DNA of 64,000 nt. Source: Paenibacillus humicola. GTDB taxonomy: Bacteria; Bacillota; Bacilli; Paenibacillales; Paenibacillaceae. Shown here piece by piece: positions 17,153-25,030 of this stretch. The stretch is taken from assembly GCF_028826105.1 (NCBI RefSeq), contig NZ_JAQGPL010000001.1:4304501-4368500 (forward strand), written 5' to 3'. How positions within the stretch are numbered: position 1 is the first letter of the stretch; each line of letters begins with the position of its first letter. The notes under the pieces are model-generated. The model did not search any database. It had not been told where the DNA came from and saw nothing but the letters and a program-made list of their open reading frames with translations. Made by a program: the position numbers and the translations under genes.

Positions 17153-18139
17153 ATGGACAGCGGAACGCATTTGGTCATGGGACTCGGTCTGGCCGGTCTC
17201 GCTTCCATCGATCCGGTCGTGGCCTCCGACCAAACCGTTTATGCCGCCATCCTGATCGGTACGGTGATCGGATCGGAAGCGCCGGATTTCGACGGCATTC
17301 TACGCATCAAGAGCAACGCCGTCTATATCCGCAATCACCGGGGGGCTTCCCATTCCGTGCCCGCTATCGCGATTTGGACGGTTTTGATTACGCTGCTCAT
17401 CCAGGCCCTCTTCGGCTTTCGCATCCCTTGGCTTCATCTCGGCGGCTGGGTGCTGCTGGCCGTCTCCGTCCATGTGTTCACCGATTTGTTCAACACGTAC
17501 GGCACGCAGGCGGCAAGACCGTTTACGGAAAAATGGATCTCCTGGAACATCATCCATATTTTCGATCCGTTTATTTTCGGGGCCCATGTGCTGGCGATTC
17601 TGCTGTGGGCGCTGCGGCTTGCCGATCCGAGAACGGTTTTCCCGATCCTGTACGCCGTCTTGATCGTGTATTATATTTGGCGGACCGCTGCGCATCGATC
17701 GCTGCGAAGACGGCTGCCGGTTCTCGACGCCGATTACCGCAAAGGCGAGAGCTACATCCTCATCCCGACCGTCTCGCTCTACGACTGGAACGTCGTCAAA
17801 TCGCAGCCGGACGGAACGTTCCTGATCGGCGATTACCGGCGGGGCAAGCTGCGCTGGGTCGACCGCGTCCGATGCTCCGACCACCCGGCCGTGGAGAAAT
17901 CGCGCAGCGACGCGTCGATCCGCGCCTTCCTGTATTTCACCTCGTTCGCTTGTGCCGAAGTGCGCGAGCATACGTGGGGCTACGAGGTGCGCTGGTCGGA
18001 TGTGCGTTACCGGCACCGCAAGCAGTATCCGTTCGTCGGCGTGCTGCTGATGGATAAGGATTATTTGACGCTCGGCTCCTATGTCGGCTGGCTGAGCGAC
18101 GACCGGCTGCAGAAGCGTCTGCGCATGAATACGTATTGA
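17153..18139 (+). CDS. yfhP: membrane-bound metal-dependent hydrolase (YfhP-like)
   Basis: 328 residues. The N-terminal half is hydrophobic and contains SGTHLVMGLGLAGL, GSEAPDFDGILRIK and NHRGASHSVPA, the metal-ligand His/Asp motifs of the YdjM/YfhP membrane hydrolases. The C-terminal half is soluble (LRWVDRVRCSD, WLSDDRLQKRLR). In Bacillus YfhP is a homologue of unknown substrate. A good site GGGAGTGATT precedes ATG 17153. The gene ends before a terminator at 18150-18178. Confidence 0.8.
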   Translation: MDSGTHLVMGLGLAGLASIDPVVASDQTVYAAILIGTVIGSEAPDFDGILRIKSNAVYIRNHRGASHSVPAIAIWTVLITLLIQALFGFRIPWLHLGGWVLLAVSVHVFTDLFNTYGTQAARPFTEKWISWNIIHIFDPFIFGAHVLAILLWALRLADPRTVFPILYAVLIVYYIWRTAAHRSLRRRLPVLDADYRKGESYILIPTVSLYDWNVVKSQPDGTFLIGDYRRGKLRWVDRVRCSDHPAVEKSRSDASIRAFLYFTSFACAEVREHTWGYEVRWSDVRYRHRKQYPFVGVLLMDKDYLTLGSYVGWLSDDRLQKRLRMNTY

Positions 18140-18149
18140 CTATAGGCCG

Positions 18150-18178
18150 CCCCTTCTTGCACAATAGAAGGGGTTTTT
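18150..18178 (+). terminator. terminator after yfhP-like gene
   Basis: Perfect 8-bp stem ccccttct/agaagggg with an 8-base loop and a TTTTT tail. Confidence 0.9.
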
Positions 18179-18195
18179 GCTGCGTCCGGCAATAG

Positions 18196-18221
18196 GAAAA
18201 AGCTCAAGGTTGCCCTTGAGC
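18196..18221 (-). terminator. terminator after SASP gene
   Basis: Perfect stem GCTCAAGG/CCTTGAGC with a GCAA loop and T-run on the minus strand. Confidence 0.9.
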
Positions 18222-18257
18222 CAGTTTAATACCATTTGCCTATACGGCAGCTTCGGC

Positions 18258-18482
18258 TTAACGGAATTGCGAACCGGACAGCTGCTGCTCGGCGATTTGA
18301 ACCAGTTTACGGGTGATGTAGCCCCCGAGGGAACCGGCGTCGCGAGTGGCCATGTTGCCATAGTAGCCGTCTTGCGGAATTTGAATGCCAAGCTCTTGAG
18401 CCACTTCGTATTTCATTTGGTTAAGAGCTGCGCTTGCTTGAGGTACGACCAGCTGATTGCTGCTGCGAGATTGTCCTGCCAT
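18258..18482 (-). CDS. alpha/beta-type small acid-soluble spore protein
   Basis: 74 residues starting MAGQSRSSNQLVVPQ, with the family hallmarks MKYEVAQELG (GPR protease recognition region) and YYGNMATRDAGSLGGYITRKLVQIAEQ. It coats spore DNA, protecting it from damage, and is degraded at germination. Start chosen at ATG 18482 (AAAGGAGA site). A sigma-G-type promoter is seen at 18535-18564. It is a close paralogue of the gene at 26741-26971. Confidence 0.97.
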   Translation of the reverse strand: MAGQSRSSNQLVVPQASAALNQMKYEVAQELGIQIPQDGYYGNMATRDAGSLGGYITRKLVQIAEQQLSGSQFR

Positions 18483-18534
18483 TGGAAATTCTCCTTTCAT
18501 CCTCTTCACGTTGTGTGTTGCAAGCTTGCAAACT

Positions 18535-18564
18535 TATTATGGTTCGCCCGCGAAAAGAATATGC
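18535..18564 (-). promoter_or_regulatory. sigma-G-type promoter for SASP gene
   Basis: On the minus strand GCATA (18560-18564), an 18-base spacer, then CATAATA (18535-18541), matching the forespore sigma-G consensus, 53 bases before the SASP ATG. Confidence 0.8.
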
Positions 18565-18620
18565 TTACGGTTGCAATGATTTTTTAAACATTTTCGCTAA
18601 AGCAGAAAAGGAGAATTCCT

Positions 18621-18791
18621 GTGTCCAAATCGATGTCGCTTTTGTTTGCCGTCGTCTCCGTCCTGCTGATGTCCGCCACCGCGGTATCGATCAGCTACAG
18701 CGGCTGGCTCGCCGTGCTGTTCTTCGTGCTGACGCTGGTCAGCATCGCTTCCGGATTCGTCTATAAAGCGAAAATGAACCGCCGCGGATAA
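18621..18791 (+). CDS. 56-residue small membrane protein
   Basis: GTG start with an AAAAGGAGAATTC site and two hydrophobic segments (about 6-24 and 28-46) flanking SYSGW, ending KAKMNRRG. No family recognised; it resembles small two-helix membrane proteins. The stop codon lies inside a perfect 20-bp inverted repeat (18777-18820) that could act as a transcript-end structure. It is divergent from the adjacent SASP gene. Confidence 0.65.
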   Translation: MSKSMSLLFAVVSVLLMSATAVSISYSGWLAVLFFVLTLVSIASGFVYKAKMNRRG

Positions 18792-18820
18792 CGGAACGAA
18801 TTCCGTTATCCGCGGCGGTT
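18777..18820 (+). repeat. perfect 20-bp inverted repeat spanning the small gene's 3' end
   Basis: Arms 18777-18796 and 18801-18820 are exact complements with a CGAA tetraloop. The stem covers the last codons and stop of the 56-residue gene. There is no T-run directly after it, so it may stabilise the mRNA end instead of terminating. Confidence 0.8.
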
Positions 18821-18843
18821 CAGCGCCTCCGGTTTTCGCCTTA

Positions 18844-18970
18844 GGCTGCTCCGCGAACGGCTCTCCTGCTTGCCGCATCGTCCCGGTCAGTGCGGCTGCT
18901 TCGTTTTCAGCCGCCCTTGGCTGCTCCTCGAACGGCTCTCCTGCTTACCGCATCATCCCGGTCAGCGCGG
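18844..18970. repeat. two 52-bp direct repeats at the trpS 3' end
   Basis: 18844-18895 and 18919-18970 match at 48 of 52 positions with period 75. The second copy includes the last three codons of trpS; the first lies beyond the stop. Confidence 0.85.
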
Positions 18971-19951
18971 CGCGAGGAAGCCCATCCGCTCCTTCACGTC
19001 CGCCAAGGTTTGATTGGCAATGGCGGATACGCGCTCCGCGCCGCGCTTTAAAATATCGCCGATCTCCCCGGAGCTGCGAATCTCGCGATACCGCGCCTGC
19101 AGCGGCTCCAGCGCCGCCACCACATGCTCCGCCAAATCCTTCTTGAACGCGCCGTAGCCCTGGCCTTCGTAACGGCCTGCGATCTCCTCCAGCGTGACGC
19201 CCGCGCAGTGGGCGTAAATGCTCATCAGGTTGCTGATTTCCGGCTTCCCGGCCGGATCGAATGCAACCTCCCGCCCGGAATCCGTCGTCGCCCGGCTGAT
19301 CTTTTTGCGGATCATGTCCGGCGGATCAAGCAGCGCGATGAAGCTGGCCGGATTCGGATTGCTTTTGCTCATTTTCTTCGCAGCGTCGTCGAGCGACATG
19401 ATGCGCGCGCCGATTTTCGGAATGTACGGCTCCGGTATCGTGAAATAGTCGCCGAAGCGCGTGTTGAAGCGCTGCGCCAAGTCGCGGGTCAGCTCCAGGT
19501 GCTGCTTCTGGTCGTCCCCGACCGGCACGAGGTCCGCGTTATAGACGAGAATGTCCGCCGCCATCAAGGCCGGGTAGACGAACAGACCGGCGCCGACCGA
19601 TTCTTTGCCCGCGGCTTTGTCCTTGAACTGCGTCATTCGCTCCAGCTCGCCCATATAGGTCAGCGTCGTCATCAGCCAACCGAGCTCCGCATGCGCGGGA
19701 ACATGCGACTGCGCAAACACGCTCGCTTTTGCCGGATCGATGCCGGCGGCGATAAAGAGCGCCGCGACCGCCTCGGTCTGCTCGCGCAGAGCCGCCGGCT
19801 CCTGAGGCACGGTCACCGCATGCAGGTCGACCACCATAAAGAAGCATTCGTGCGTTTCCTGCAGCTTGACGAAATTTTGAATCGCTCCGATGTAATTGCC
19901 GAGGGTCAGCTGACCGCTTGGCTGAATGCCCGAAAGAACGCGTTTCGGCAT
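18962..19951 (-). CDS. trpS: tryptophanyl-tRNA synthetase
   Basis: 329 residues, class I aminoacyl-tRNA synthetase. The start VLSGIQPSGQLTLGNYIGA contains the HIGH-equivalent GNYIG (18-22) and KMSKS is near residue 192. It charges tRNA-Trp. The length equals the usual bacterial TrpRS. The ATG at 19951 follows AGGAGGAA. The gene is preceded by a T-box leader (19984-20265) and a consensus promoter, so expression responds to uncharged tRNA-Trp. Confidence 0.97.
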   Translation of the reverse strand: MPKRVLSGIQPSGQLTLGNYIGAIQNFVKLQETHECFFMVVDLHAVTVPQEPAALREQTEAVAALFIAAGIDPAKASVFAQSHVPAHAELGWLMTTLTYMGELERMTQFKDKAAGKESVGAGLFVYPALMAADILVYNADLVPVGDDQKQHLELTRDLAQRFNTRFGDYFTIPEPYIPKIGARIMSLDDAAKKMSKSNPNPASFIALLDPPDMIRKKISRATTDSGREVAFDPAGKPEISNLMSIYAHCAGVTLEEIAGRYEGQGYGAFKKDLAEHVVAALEPLQARYREIRSSGEIGDILKRGAERVSAIANQTLADVKERMGFLAPR

Positions 19952-19983
19952 AGGGATTCCTCCTTCATATACTCTGATGTCCG

Positions 19984-20265
19984 AACGGACGCAAAAAAGG
20001 CCCTTCGTCTGCTAGGGACGAAGGACCGTGGTGCCACCCTGATTCGCCTGTCCGGCGCAATACGGGAGATTGCGAAGCGCCATAAACAAGCCTTTGGCTC
20101 CTTAACGCGGATGCGATACGGGGATGCATACCGGCAGGCTTAAGCCCGCGTTCCTCATCCCGGCTCCGGGATCCATTCGGCCGCCGGCGTCCGCACCGGT
20201 TTGCACCACCCACCGGCTCTCTGAAAGCGTACGCCTTGCGCTTACTTGTTCCCATCATTGCATTT
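19984..20265 (-). promoter_or_regulatory. T-box leader of trpS
   Basis: Transcribed on the minus strand from a promoter at 20272-20300. The antiterminator carries the T-box AGGGTGGCACCACGG (about 20023-20037), and a competing terminator hairpin (TCCTTCGTCC with GACGAAGG) ends in TTTTTT around 19994. An AGTA-type bulge near 20248 and a candidate UGG specifier triplet (complement of 20173-20175) fit tryptophan. Uncharged tRNA-Trp would allow readthrough into trpS. Confidence 0.9.
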
Positions 20266-20271
20266 AGGATG

Positions 20272-20300
20272 ATTATACTCGTCCGCGGGGGAATGATCAA
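20272..20300 (-). promoter_or_regulatory. sigma-A promoter of the trpS T-box transcript
   Basis: TTGATC (20295-20300), a 17-base spacer, and TATAAT (20272-20277) on the minus strand. Confidence 0.8.
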
Positions 20301-20375
20301 GAGAGTGTGAGTCCCCCCTAAATCCCCCTGAGGGGGACCCCAAGGGCCCCGGCCCTCTGGACACCCGGAACAGCA

Positions 20376-20772
20376 GAACGTTGGAGGTCCAGAGGCGCTC
20401 GCGAGTCGGCGTTTGCGATTGCACTCGTTTTCGTCCCTTGCGGGACACACTTTTCCTCTTGAAGCGCTCGTGCTGCCTGGTCTTTTTGCCTCTGCGCGGC
20501 CTTTAAAGAACGTTGGAGATCCAGAGGCGCTCGCGAGACGGCGTTTGCGGTTGTACTCGTTTTCGTCCCTTGCGGGATGGGACACACTTTTCCTTTCGGT
20601 GCGCTCGTGCTGCCAGGTTTTTTTTGGCCTCTGCGCGGCCTTTCAATAACGTCGGAGGTCCAGAGGCGCTCGCAAGCTGGCGTTTACGGTTGCACTCGTT
20701 TTCGTCCCTTGCGGGACACACTTCCCTCTCGGCGCTCTTGGGCTGCCTGGTCTTTTTGGCCTCTGCGCGGCC
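20376..20772. repeat. three tandem diverged ~132-bp repeats
   Basis: Units begin at 20376, 20508 and 20647 with GAACGTTGGAGGTCCAG or close variants and end in tctgcgcggcc. Each has a gtccc-ttgc-gggac hairpin. The whole trpS-cytochrome gap of about 480 bp is otherwise empty of genes; the open frames across it encode repeated Arg-rich peptides and are treated as spurious. Confidence 0.85.
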
Positions 20773-20780
20773 ATGGAGTC

Positions 20781-20805
20781 AAAAAAGCCCCGCTTGCGCG
20801 GGGCG
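20781..20805 (-). terminator. terminator of the Fur-box operon
   Basis: GCCCCGC/GCGGGGC stem with a TTTTTT tail on the minus strand, 6 bases past the cytochrome stop. Confidence 0.9.
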
Positions 20806-20810
20806 GAAAA

Positions 20811-22817
20811 CTACTCGATCTGCTGGAGATAGGCGACGAGGTCGTTGATTTCCTGGTCGCTGAGGCCGCTGGTACGGCCGTGTTTGTCGCCGGCGCGCTC
20901 GATCACGTCCTTCAGCGTCGGCGCGCTGCCGTCGTGCAAATACGGGGCCGTCGCGTATACGCCGCGAAGCGTCGGCGTGTCGTATTCGCCCCGCTTGCGC
21001 GTGTTCTTGAAGCCGTCGCGCGCGTCGCCGGCGTAATCGGTATCTGTTTTGCTGACGGTACCGACGTCGTGCAGGAAATCGGTATTGGCCGTCGTCAGCT
21101 TGTCGTCCGGTCCGACCGCCTTGACGCTGTCGGTAAGAACGTCCGTCGCATGGCACGTAATGCACTGCGCTTTCCCCTCGAAAAGCTCCTTGCCGCGCTC
21201 CGCTTCCGGCGTCAGTTGATCATCCGCCGTCCGGTACGGGCTCTGCGGCACCGGATAGGCGTCCGGCATGCGCAGGTATGCTTCCAGGGCGTCGAACATC
21301 TTCTGCTTATCCGCCGGAATCGGCCTGGCCGGATCGACATCCATCATACCGCCCATTTCGCCTTGGATCGTATGAATATAATCGTCGAAATCGTCGCGGC
21401 TGCCGTCCCACATGAACAGCCCGGTCTCAAACGCGAGCACGTTGCTCGGCACGTTCCGCGGTCCTTTGCCCGTCGTCAGCGTCAGCCCGTCGGTTCTGCC
21501 GTCGGAATGGCAGGAAGCGCAGCTCATCCAGAACGAGCCGGTAATCGGGTAATCGTCCGTATTGGCGCTGTAAAAGATCGTTTTGCCGAGCCGCTCCTCC
21601 GGCGTCAGCCGGTCCCGTGCGATCAGCTTCACCGGCGCGCCGTCCACGCGCGGCTGCCCGCCCTCTTCGCCCGAAGGGAGCGTCACCACGCTCATGTCGT
21701 GCGAATTTTCATTATGGATGTACAAGTTTTTGCCGTCCGGCGACATCGCCATCGCCACCGGATAATCCCCGGGCAAATGACGGATGATTTGGCTGGCCCT
21801 GCCGCCGCGCGATAAGTCGAACACGAGCAGATCCTCGCTGCCGCTCAAGAGCGCGTACGCCTTTGTGCCGTCTTTGGAGAAAAGAACGTCCGACGGATTC
21901 GATACGATCGTCGATTTGCCGAACTTGTCCTTGACGTCGATCGCTTTGAACAGCTCCTTGCGCGCTTTCGCGTCCTCTTTGTCCGTCGTTAAATCGAGCA
22001 CCGAAAACGCGGGAAAAATAACTTCCTCAAACTGGATCGTCGTATCGACGTTCGTGAGCAGATGCGGCTCCCAGGCCGTTTTGCCGTCCGGGGCAATGCG
22101 GATCTGCTCGATCGTGTTCGGAATGCCCTGGCTTTTTTTGCGGTCCTTCTGGTCGGGAGAAGGCGCAAGCTTCACGTCGCTCTTCCGCTTCATCGATTGC
22201 GTATCGTACACGAGCGTATCGGCGCTCAAATAATCCGAGACGTACAGCGTCCCGCCGTCGGCGGACAGCGCAAGCGCCCTCGGCTTGTCGCCGGCGGGCA
22301 GCTGCTTCAAAATCGTCCGTTTGACGGCGTCCACGACGGACACGGTACCCGATCGGTAATTGGTGACATACAGCGTTTTGCCGTCCGGGCTGCGGACGAT
22401 GCCGATCGGCTCGATGCCGGTTTTCGCCGTGCCGAGTACCTTGCCCGAGCGGACGTCGATCCATTCGACGCTGTTCGCGTATCTGCACGTGACATAGAGC
22501 GTTCCGCCGTCCGGCGAGACCGTCAGCTGCCGCGGTTCCCGGCCGACCTGAATCTCTTTCACGACCTTGCGGCTGCCGGCATCGACGACGGTCACCGTAT
22601 TGGCATCCCCGTTCGCCACGAAAATCGTATCCCCGTCCGGGCTGACGGTAATGCTGCTGCCCGACTGCGGACCCGCAGGCTCCTTTTCCGCCGAAGGCAT
22701 GCAGGCGGCGGCAAGGAACGCCAAGACGGCGAGCGCTCCCGCGCCCGCCGCCAGCCTCCAGCCAAGCGGTCCGTTAATTCGTAATGTCAACCGGAAGAAG
22801 CACCGGGGCAATGCCAT
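20811..22817 (-). CDS. beta-propeller di-haem cytochrome c lipoprotein (MauG/CCP-like)
   Basis: 668 residues. A signal region ends in FLAAACM (lipid anchor). Then come YVTN/NHL-type repeats (TVSPDGDTIFVANGD, TVSPDGGTLYVTCRY, RSPDGKTLYVTNYR, ALSADGGTLYVSDYL) that build a seven-bladed-propeller-like domain. The C-terminal part holds two haem sites, CASCH (433-437) and CITCH (552-556), and the motif TPTLRGVYATAPYLHDGSAPTL that defines the MauG/cytochrome c peroxidase family. These enzymes use high-valent di-haem to oxidise proteins or peroxide. The gene overlaps the end of the upstream lipoprotein gene by 44 bases and shares its Fur-box promoter. ATG 22817 is chosen for its spacing from AGAAGGGAC; ATG 22826 is possible. 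Confidence 0.85.
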   Translation of the reverse strand: MALPRCFFRLTLRINGPLGWRLAAGAGALAVLAFLAAACMPSAEKEPAGPQSGSSITVSPDGDTIFVANGDANTVTVVDAGSRKVVKEIQVGREPRQLTVSPDGGTLYVTCRYANSVEWIDVRSGKVLGTAKTGIEPIGIVRSPDGKTLYVTNYRSGTVSVVDAVKRTILKQLPAGDKPRALALSADGGTLYVSDYLSADTLVYDTQSMKRKSDVKLAPSPDQKDRKKSQGIPNTIEQIRIAPDGKTAWEPHLLTNVDTTIQFEEVIFPAFSVLDLTTDKEDAKARKELFKAIDVKDKFGKSTIVSNPSDVLFSKDGTKAYALLSGSEDLLVFDLSRGGRASQIIRHLPGDYPVAMAMSPDGKNLYIHNENSHDMSVVTLPSGEEGGQPRVDGAPVKLIARDRLTPEERLGKTIFYSANTDDYPITGSFWMSCASCHSDGRTDGLTLTTGKGPRNVPSNVLAFETGLFMWDGSRDDFDDYIHTIQGEMGGMMDVDPARPIPADKQKMFDALEAYLRMPDAYPVPQSPYRTADDQLTPEAERGKELFEGKAQCITCHATDVLTDSVKAVGPDDKLTTANTDFLHDVGTVSKTDTDYAGDARDGFKNTRKRGEYDTPTLRGVYATAPYLHDGSAPTLKDVIERAGDKHGRTSGLSDQEINDLVAYLQQIE

Positions 22818-24807
22818 TCTCACCATGTCCCTTCTGAACCTGCGGCACCGTGTCGCCGTCCGTATTGCCGGAATCGTCGCCTTCTTTATAGACGTCTCCG
22901 GTATCCCAGAATTCGCTCGCCTGCATGCCTTCGTCAAGCGCCGGCCCGTTCACGACCTGCCGGAAAAACGTCACGTACCGGTCTTGAATGGCGCTTTGGT
23001 CCAGCGATTTCGGCGAATCCGGCTCGGAGCCGGTATTTTTCAGGTTCTCGAGCGCCAGCCGCAGCACGGCGGAGACGCCGCCGACGGTAAACGGATCGTA
23101 GGATGCCGAATCGCCGTTTGTTTTGTATGCCTTCAATTTGTCGTCCCACAGCTTGTCATCCATCGCCGCGTACAGCTTCCTTGCCGCGTCGCGGTAAGCC
23201 TCGTTCTCCGTGGCGAGGAAAGCGGAGGTCAGGCCGCGAATCGCCCCGAGCTGCGCGAGCAGCGTCGTCTCCTGCGAGGCTTCGCCCTTCGCCGCATCGT
23301 AGCCGGCCACCGCCAGCCCGTCCTTGCCGATCAGCGATTTCAGGATAAAGTCCGCCTGCTTCACGATCATGTCCTTCGCCTGCTTGCCTTCCTTCGTGCC
23401 GAGCCCTTCCGCAGCTTCGCCGTTGGCGTAGCCGACCGGAAGCCCGTCGATCGCCCGCTCGAACATCCGCAGCGCTTCGATCGTATAGCCGGCCTGGAAC
23501 GTATCGACCGCCGTCCCCTGCTTCGCCCCGTCGTACTCGGTGACAAAAGCGCCGAGCTTGTCGTTCCAGTGATGCGTCTTGACGTTGTCGAACACGGCCA
23601 GCAGCACCTGGCGGGCGGCCGTATAAGGATCGTCCGATTTCACGTCGTTGGACGGATCGGCGTCCGTATTGACCGCCGGAGCCGCCGGGAAAGGATCGCC
23701 GTCGAATACGCGCCCGAACGCCGGATTGCGGTTCGGGTTCGCCTTGCGCTGGTCGGTCATGCCGTAAAATTCCGATGCCGGCCACAGCGTCAGCCATTGG
23801 TCCTGCAGCATGCTTTTGCCGTCTGAAACCGTCATGCTTTGCGCATTCGGATAATCGCCGTCTCCGTTCTCCGTCACATCGACCGCATGCGGCAAATAAG
23901 CGCCGGTGCCGATAGCCGGCAGTGCGCCGAGCGTTTTGGAGGCCGGGTAGTAAAACAGGTGATCGCGCATAAACAGCAGCTTGTTCCATACTTCCTCGGT
24001 CAAAATCATGCCCTGCATGCCGTCCACCGAGCTTACGCCGAGCTTGAGTCCTTGATCGGCCTCCGGACCTTCCGCCGCCGTCGATGCGTCCACTTCTTCG
24101 TCGGATTCGGCATTGTGCAGATTGCCCAGAAAATCGCCCGCCCAAAGCGCCTGCTTCAGCATGGTGCCGCCGTATGCGGCCGGAATGAGCTGCTTCTTCA
24201 TTTTGCCGCGATCCCATCGGAGCGAGCTGAAATCGACCTGGTATTTCGGAATGTAGCTCCCGTTGTCTCCATCCGCATATTTGGACGTGTCCACCTTCTG
24301 CGGGTACTGCGGATCGCCCGAAGCGTATTCGATGAACGTCGGAAACATGTTCTGCTGGATTTGGTCGGCCGGCTGGCCGACGCTTTCCGCCATTTTAACG
24401 AACCGCGACGCCAGCACCTCATTCGCCGGCTTGCCCGACTTCCGCGCTTCGGCGGCAATTGCAGGACCGTTCGCCAGATGGAGGCCGAGCCCCGATTTCT
24501 CCACCACCTCGTACATCGCTTCCTCCGAATATTCGTAGGACTCGATGCCCGCCGCGTAATCGAACGCCGTCGGCGAATCGATTTTGCCCGCATCCAGTAC
24601 GTCCAGATCGAGACCGAGCGACTCGGCGAGCGGCTCGCCAGACAGCTCGAACTCGGCATAAGCGAACATATTGCCCGCCGTATCGAAATTGTAATCCTTT
24701 ACCTTGACATGCACGCCGTCACTGCAGCCGGTCACGGCAACCGAGCACGCAAGCAGCGCCGAAGCGGCCGCGGCTCCTTTGGCCCGTTTGGCTTTCCCCC
24801 ACAACAT
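22774..24807 (-). CDS. large lipoprotein of unknown function, iron-box controlled
   Basis: 677 residues with a lipobox (SVAVTGCS, Cys about residue 28). The rest is largely helical with repeated segments such as RQVLLAVFDNVKTHHWNDKL, GYTIEALRMFERAIDGLP and ARKLYAAMDDKLWDDKLKAY, which look like alpha/alpha-toroid hairpins, but no family is certain. It is rich in Asp/Glu and Trp/Tyr. Exported, anchored on the outside of the membrane. It is the first gene of an operon with the di-haem cytochrome lipoprotein, and a Fur box sits 38 bases upstream of its start. The role may be as a partner or substrate of the cytochrome in metal or redox chemistry; this is inference. Confidence 0.75.
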   Translation of the reverse strand: MLWGKAKRAKGAAAASALLACSVAVTGCSDGVHVKVKDYNFDTAGNMFAYAEFELSGEPLAESLGLDLDVLDAGKIDSPTAFDYAAGIESYEYSEEAMYEVVEKSGLGLHLANGPAIAAEARKSGKPANEVLASRFVKMAESVGQPADQIQQNMFPTFIEYASGDPQYPQKVDTSKYADGDNGSYIPKYQVDFSSLRWDRGKMKKQLIPAAYGGTMLKQALWAGDFLGNLHNAESDEEVDASTAAEGPEADQGLKLGVSSVDGMQGMILTEEVWNKLLFMRDHLFYYPASKTLGALPAIGTGAYLPHAVDVTENGDGDYPNAQSMTVSDGKSMLQDQWLTLWPASEFYGMTDQRKANPNRNPAFGRVFDGDPFPAAPAVNTDADPSNDVKSDDPYTAARQVLLAVFDNVKTHHWNDKLGAFVTEYDGAKQGTAVDTFQAGYTIEALRMFERAIDGLPVGYANGEAAEGLGTKEGKQAKDMIVKQADFILKSLIGKDGLAVAGYDAAKGEASQETTLLAQLGAIRGLTSAFLATENEAYRDAARKLYAAMDDKLWDDKLKAYKTNGDSASYDPFTVGGVSAVLRLALENLKNTGSEPDSPKSLDQSAIQDRYVTFFRQVVNGPALDEGMQASEFWDTGDVYKEGDDSGNTDGDTVPQVQKGHGENGIAPVLLPVDITN

Positions 24808-24844
24808 GGTACGACTCTCCCCGTTTCTGATCGTTGTAAGTACT

Positions 24845-24863
24845 AATAATGAGAATCATTATC
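24845..24863. promoter_or_regulatory. Fur box
   Basis: The 19-base site aataatgagaatcattatc differs at two positions from the classical Fur box GATAATGATAATCATTATC. It lies between the divergent lipoprotein operon (start 24807) and the permease gene (25031), 38 bases from the former, so iron-dependent repression of at least the minus-strand operon is likely. Confidence 0.8.
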
Positions 24864-25030
24864 ACAAGATGCATTTTACCTGTTTTCACTTTGCTTGGCA
24901 ACGATTATTTTACGAGCTGTGGTTGAAACGTTTTAGGGGATCGTCCGAAAATGTCATCGGGGTTGTCCTGTGCCGGGTGCGAGCCGCATAAGCATGTATA
25001 AAGAAGTTTCGGTCAAAGGAGAATCGCGCC

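Noticed and set aside
19965..20585. 206-codon minus-strand open frame
   Set aside because: It runs through the trpS T-box leader and the tandem repeat; the encoded peptide is repetitive.
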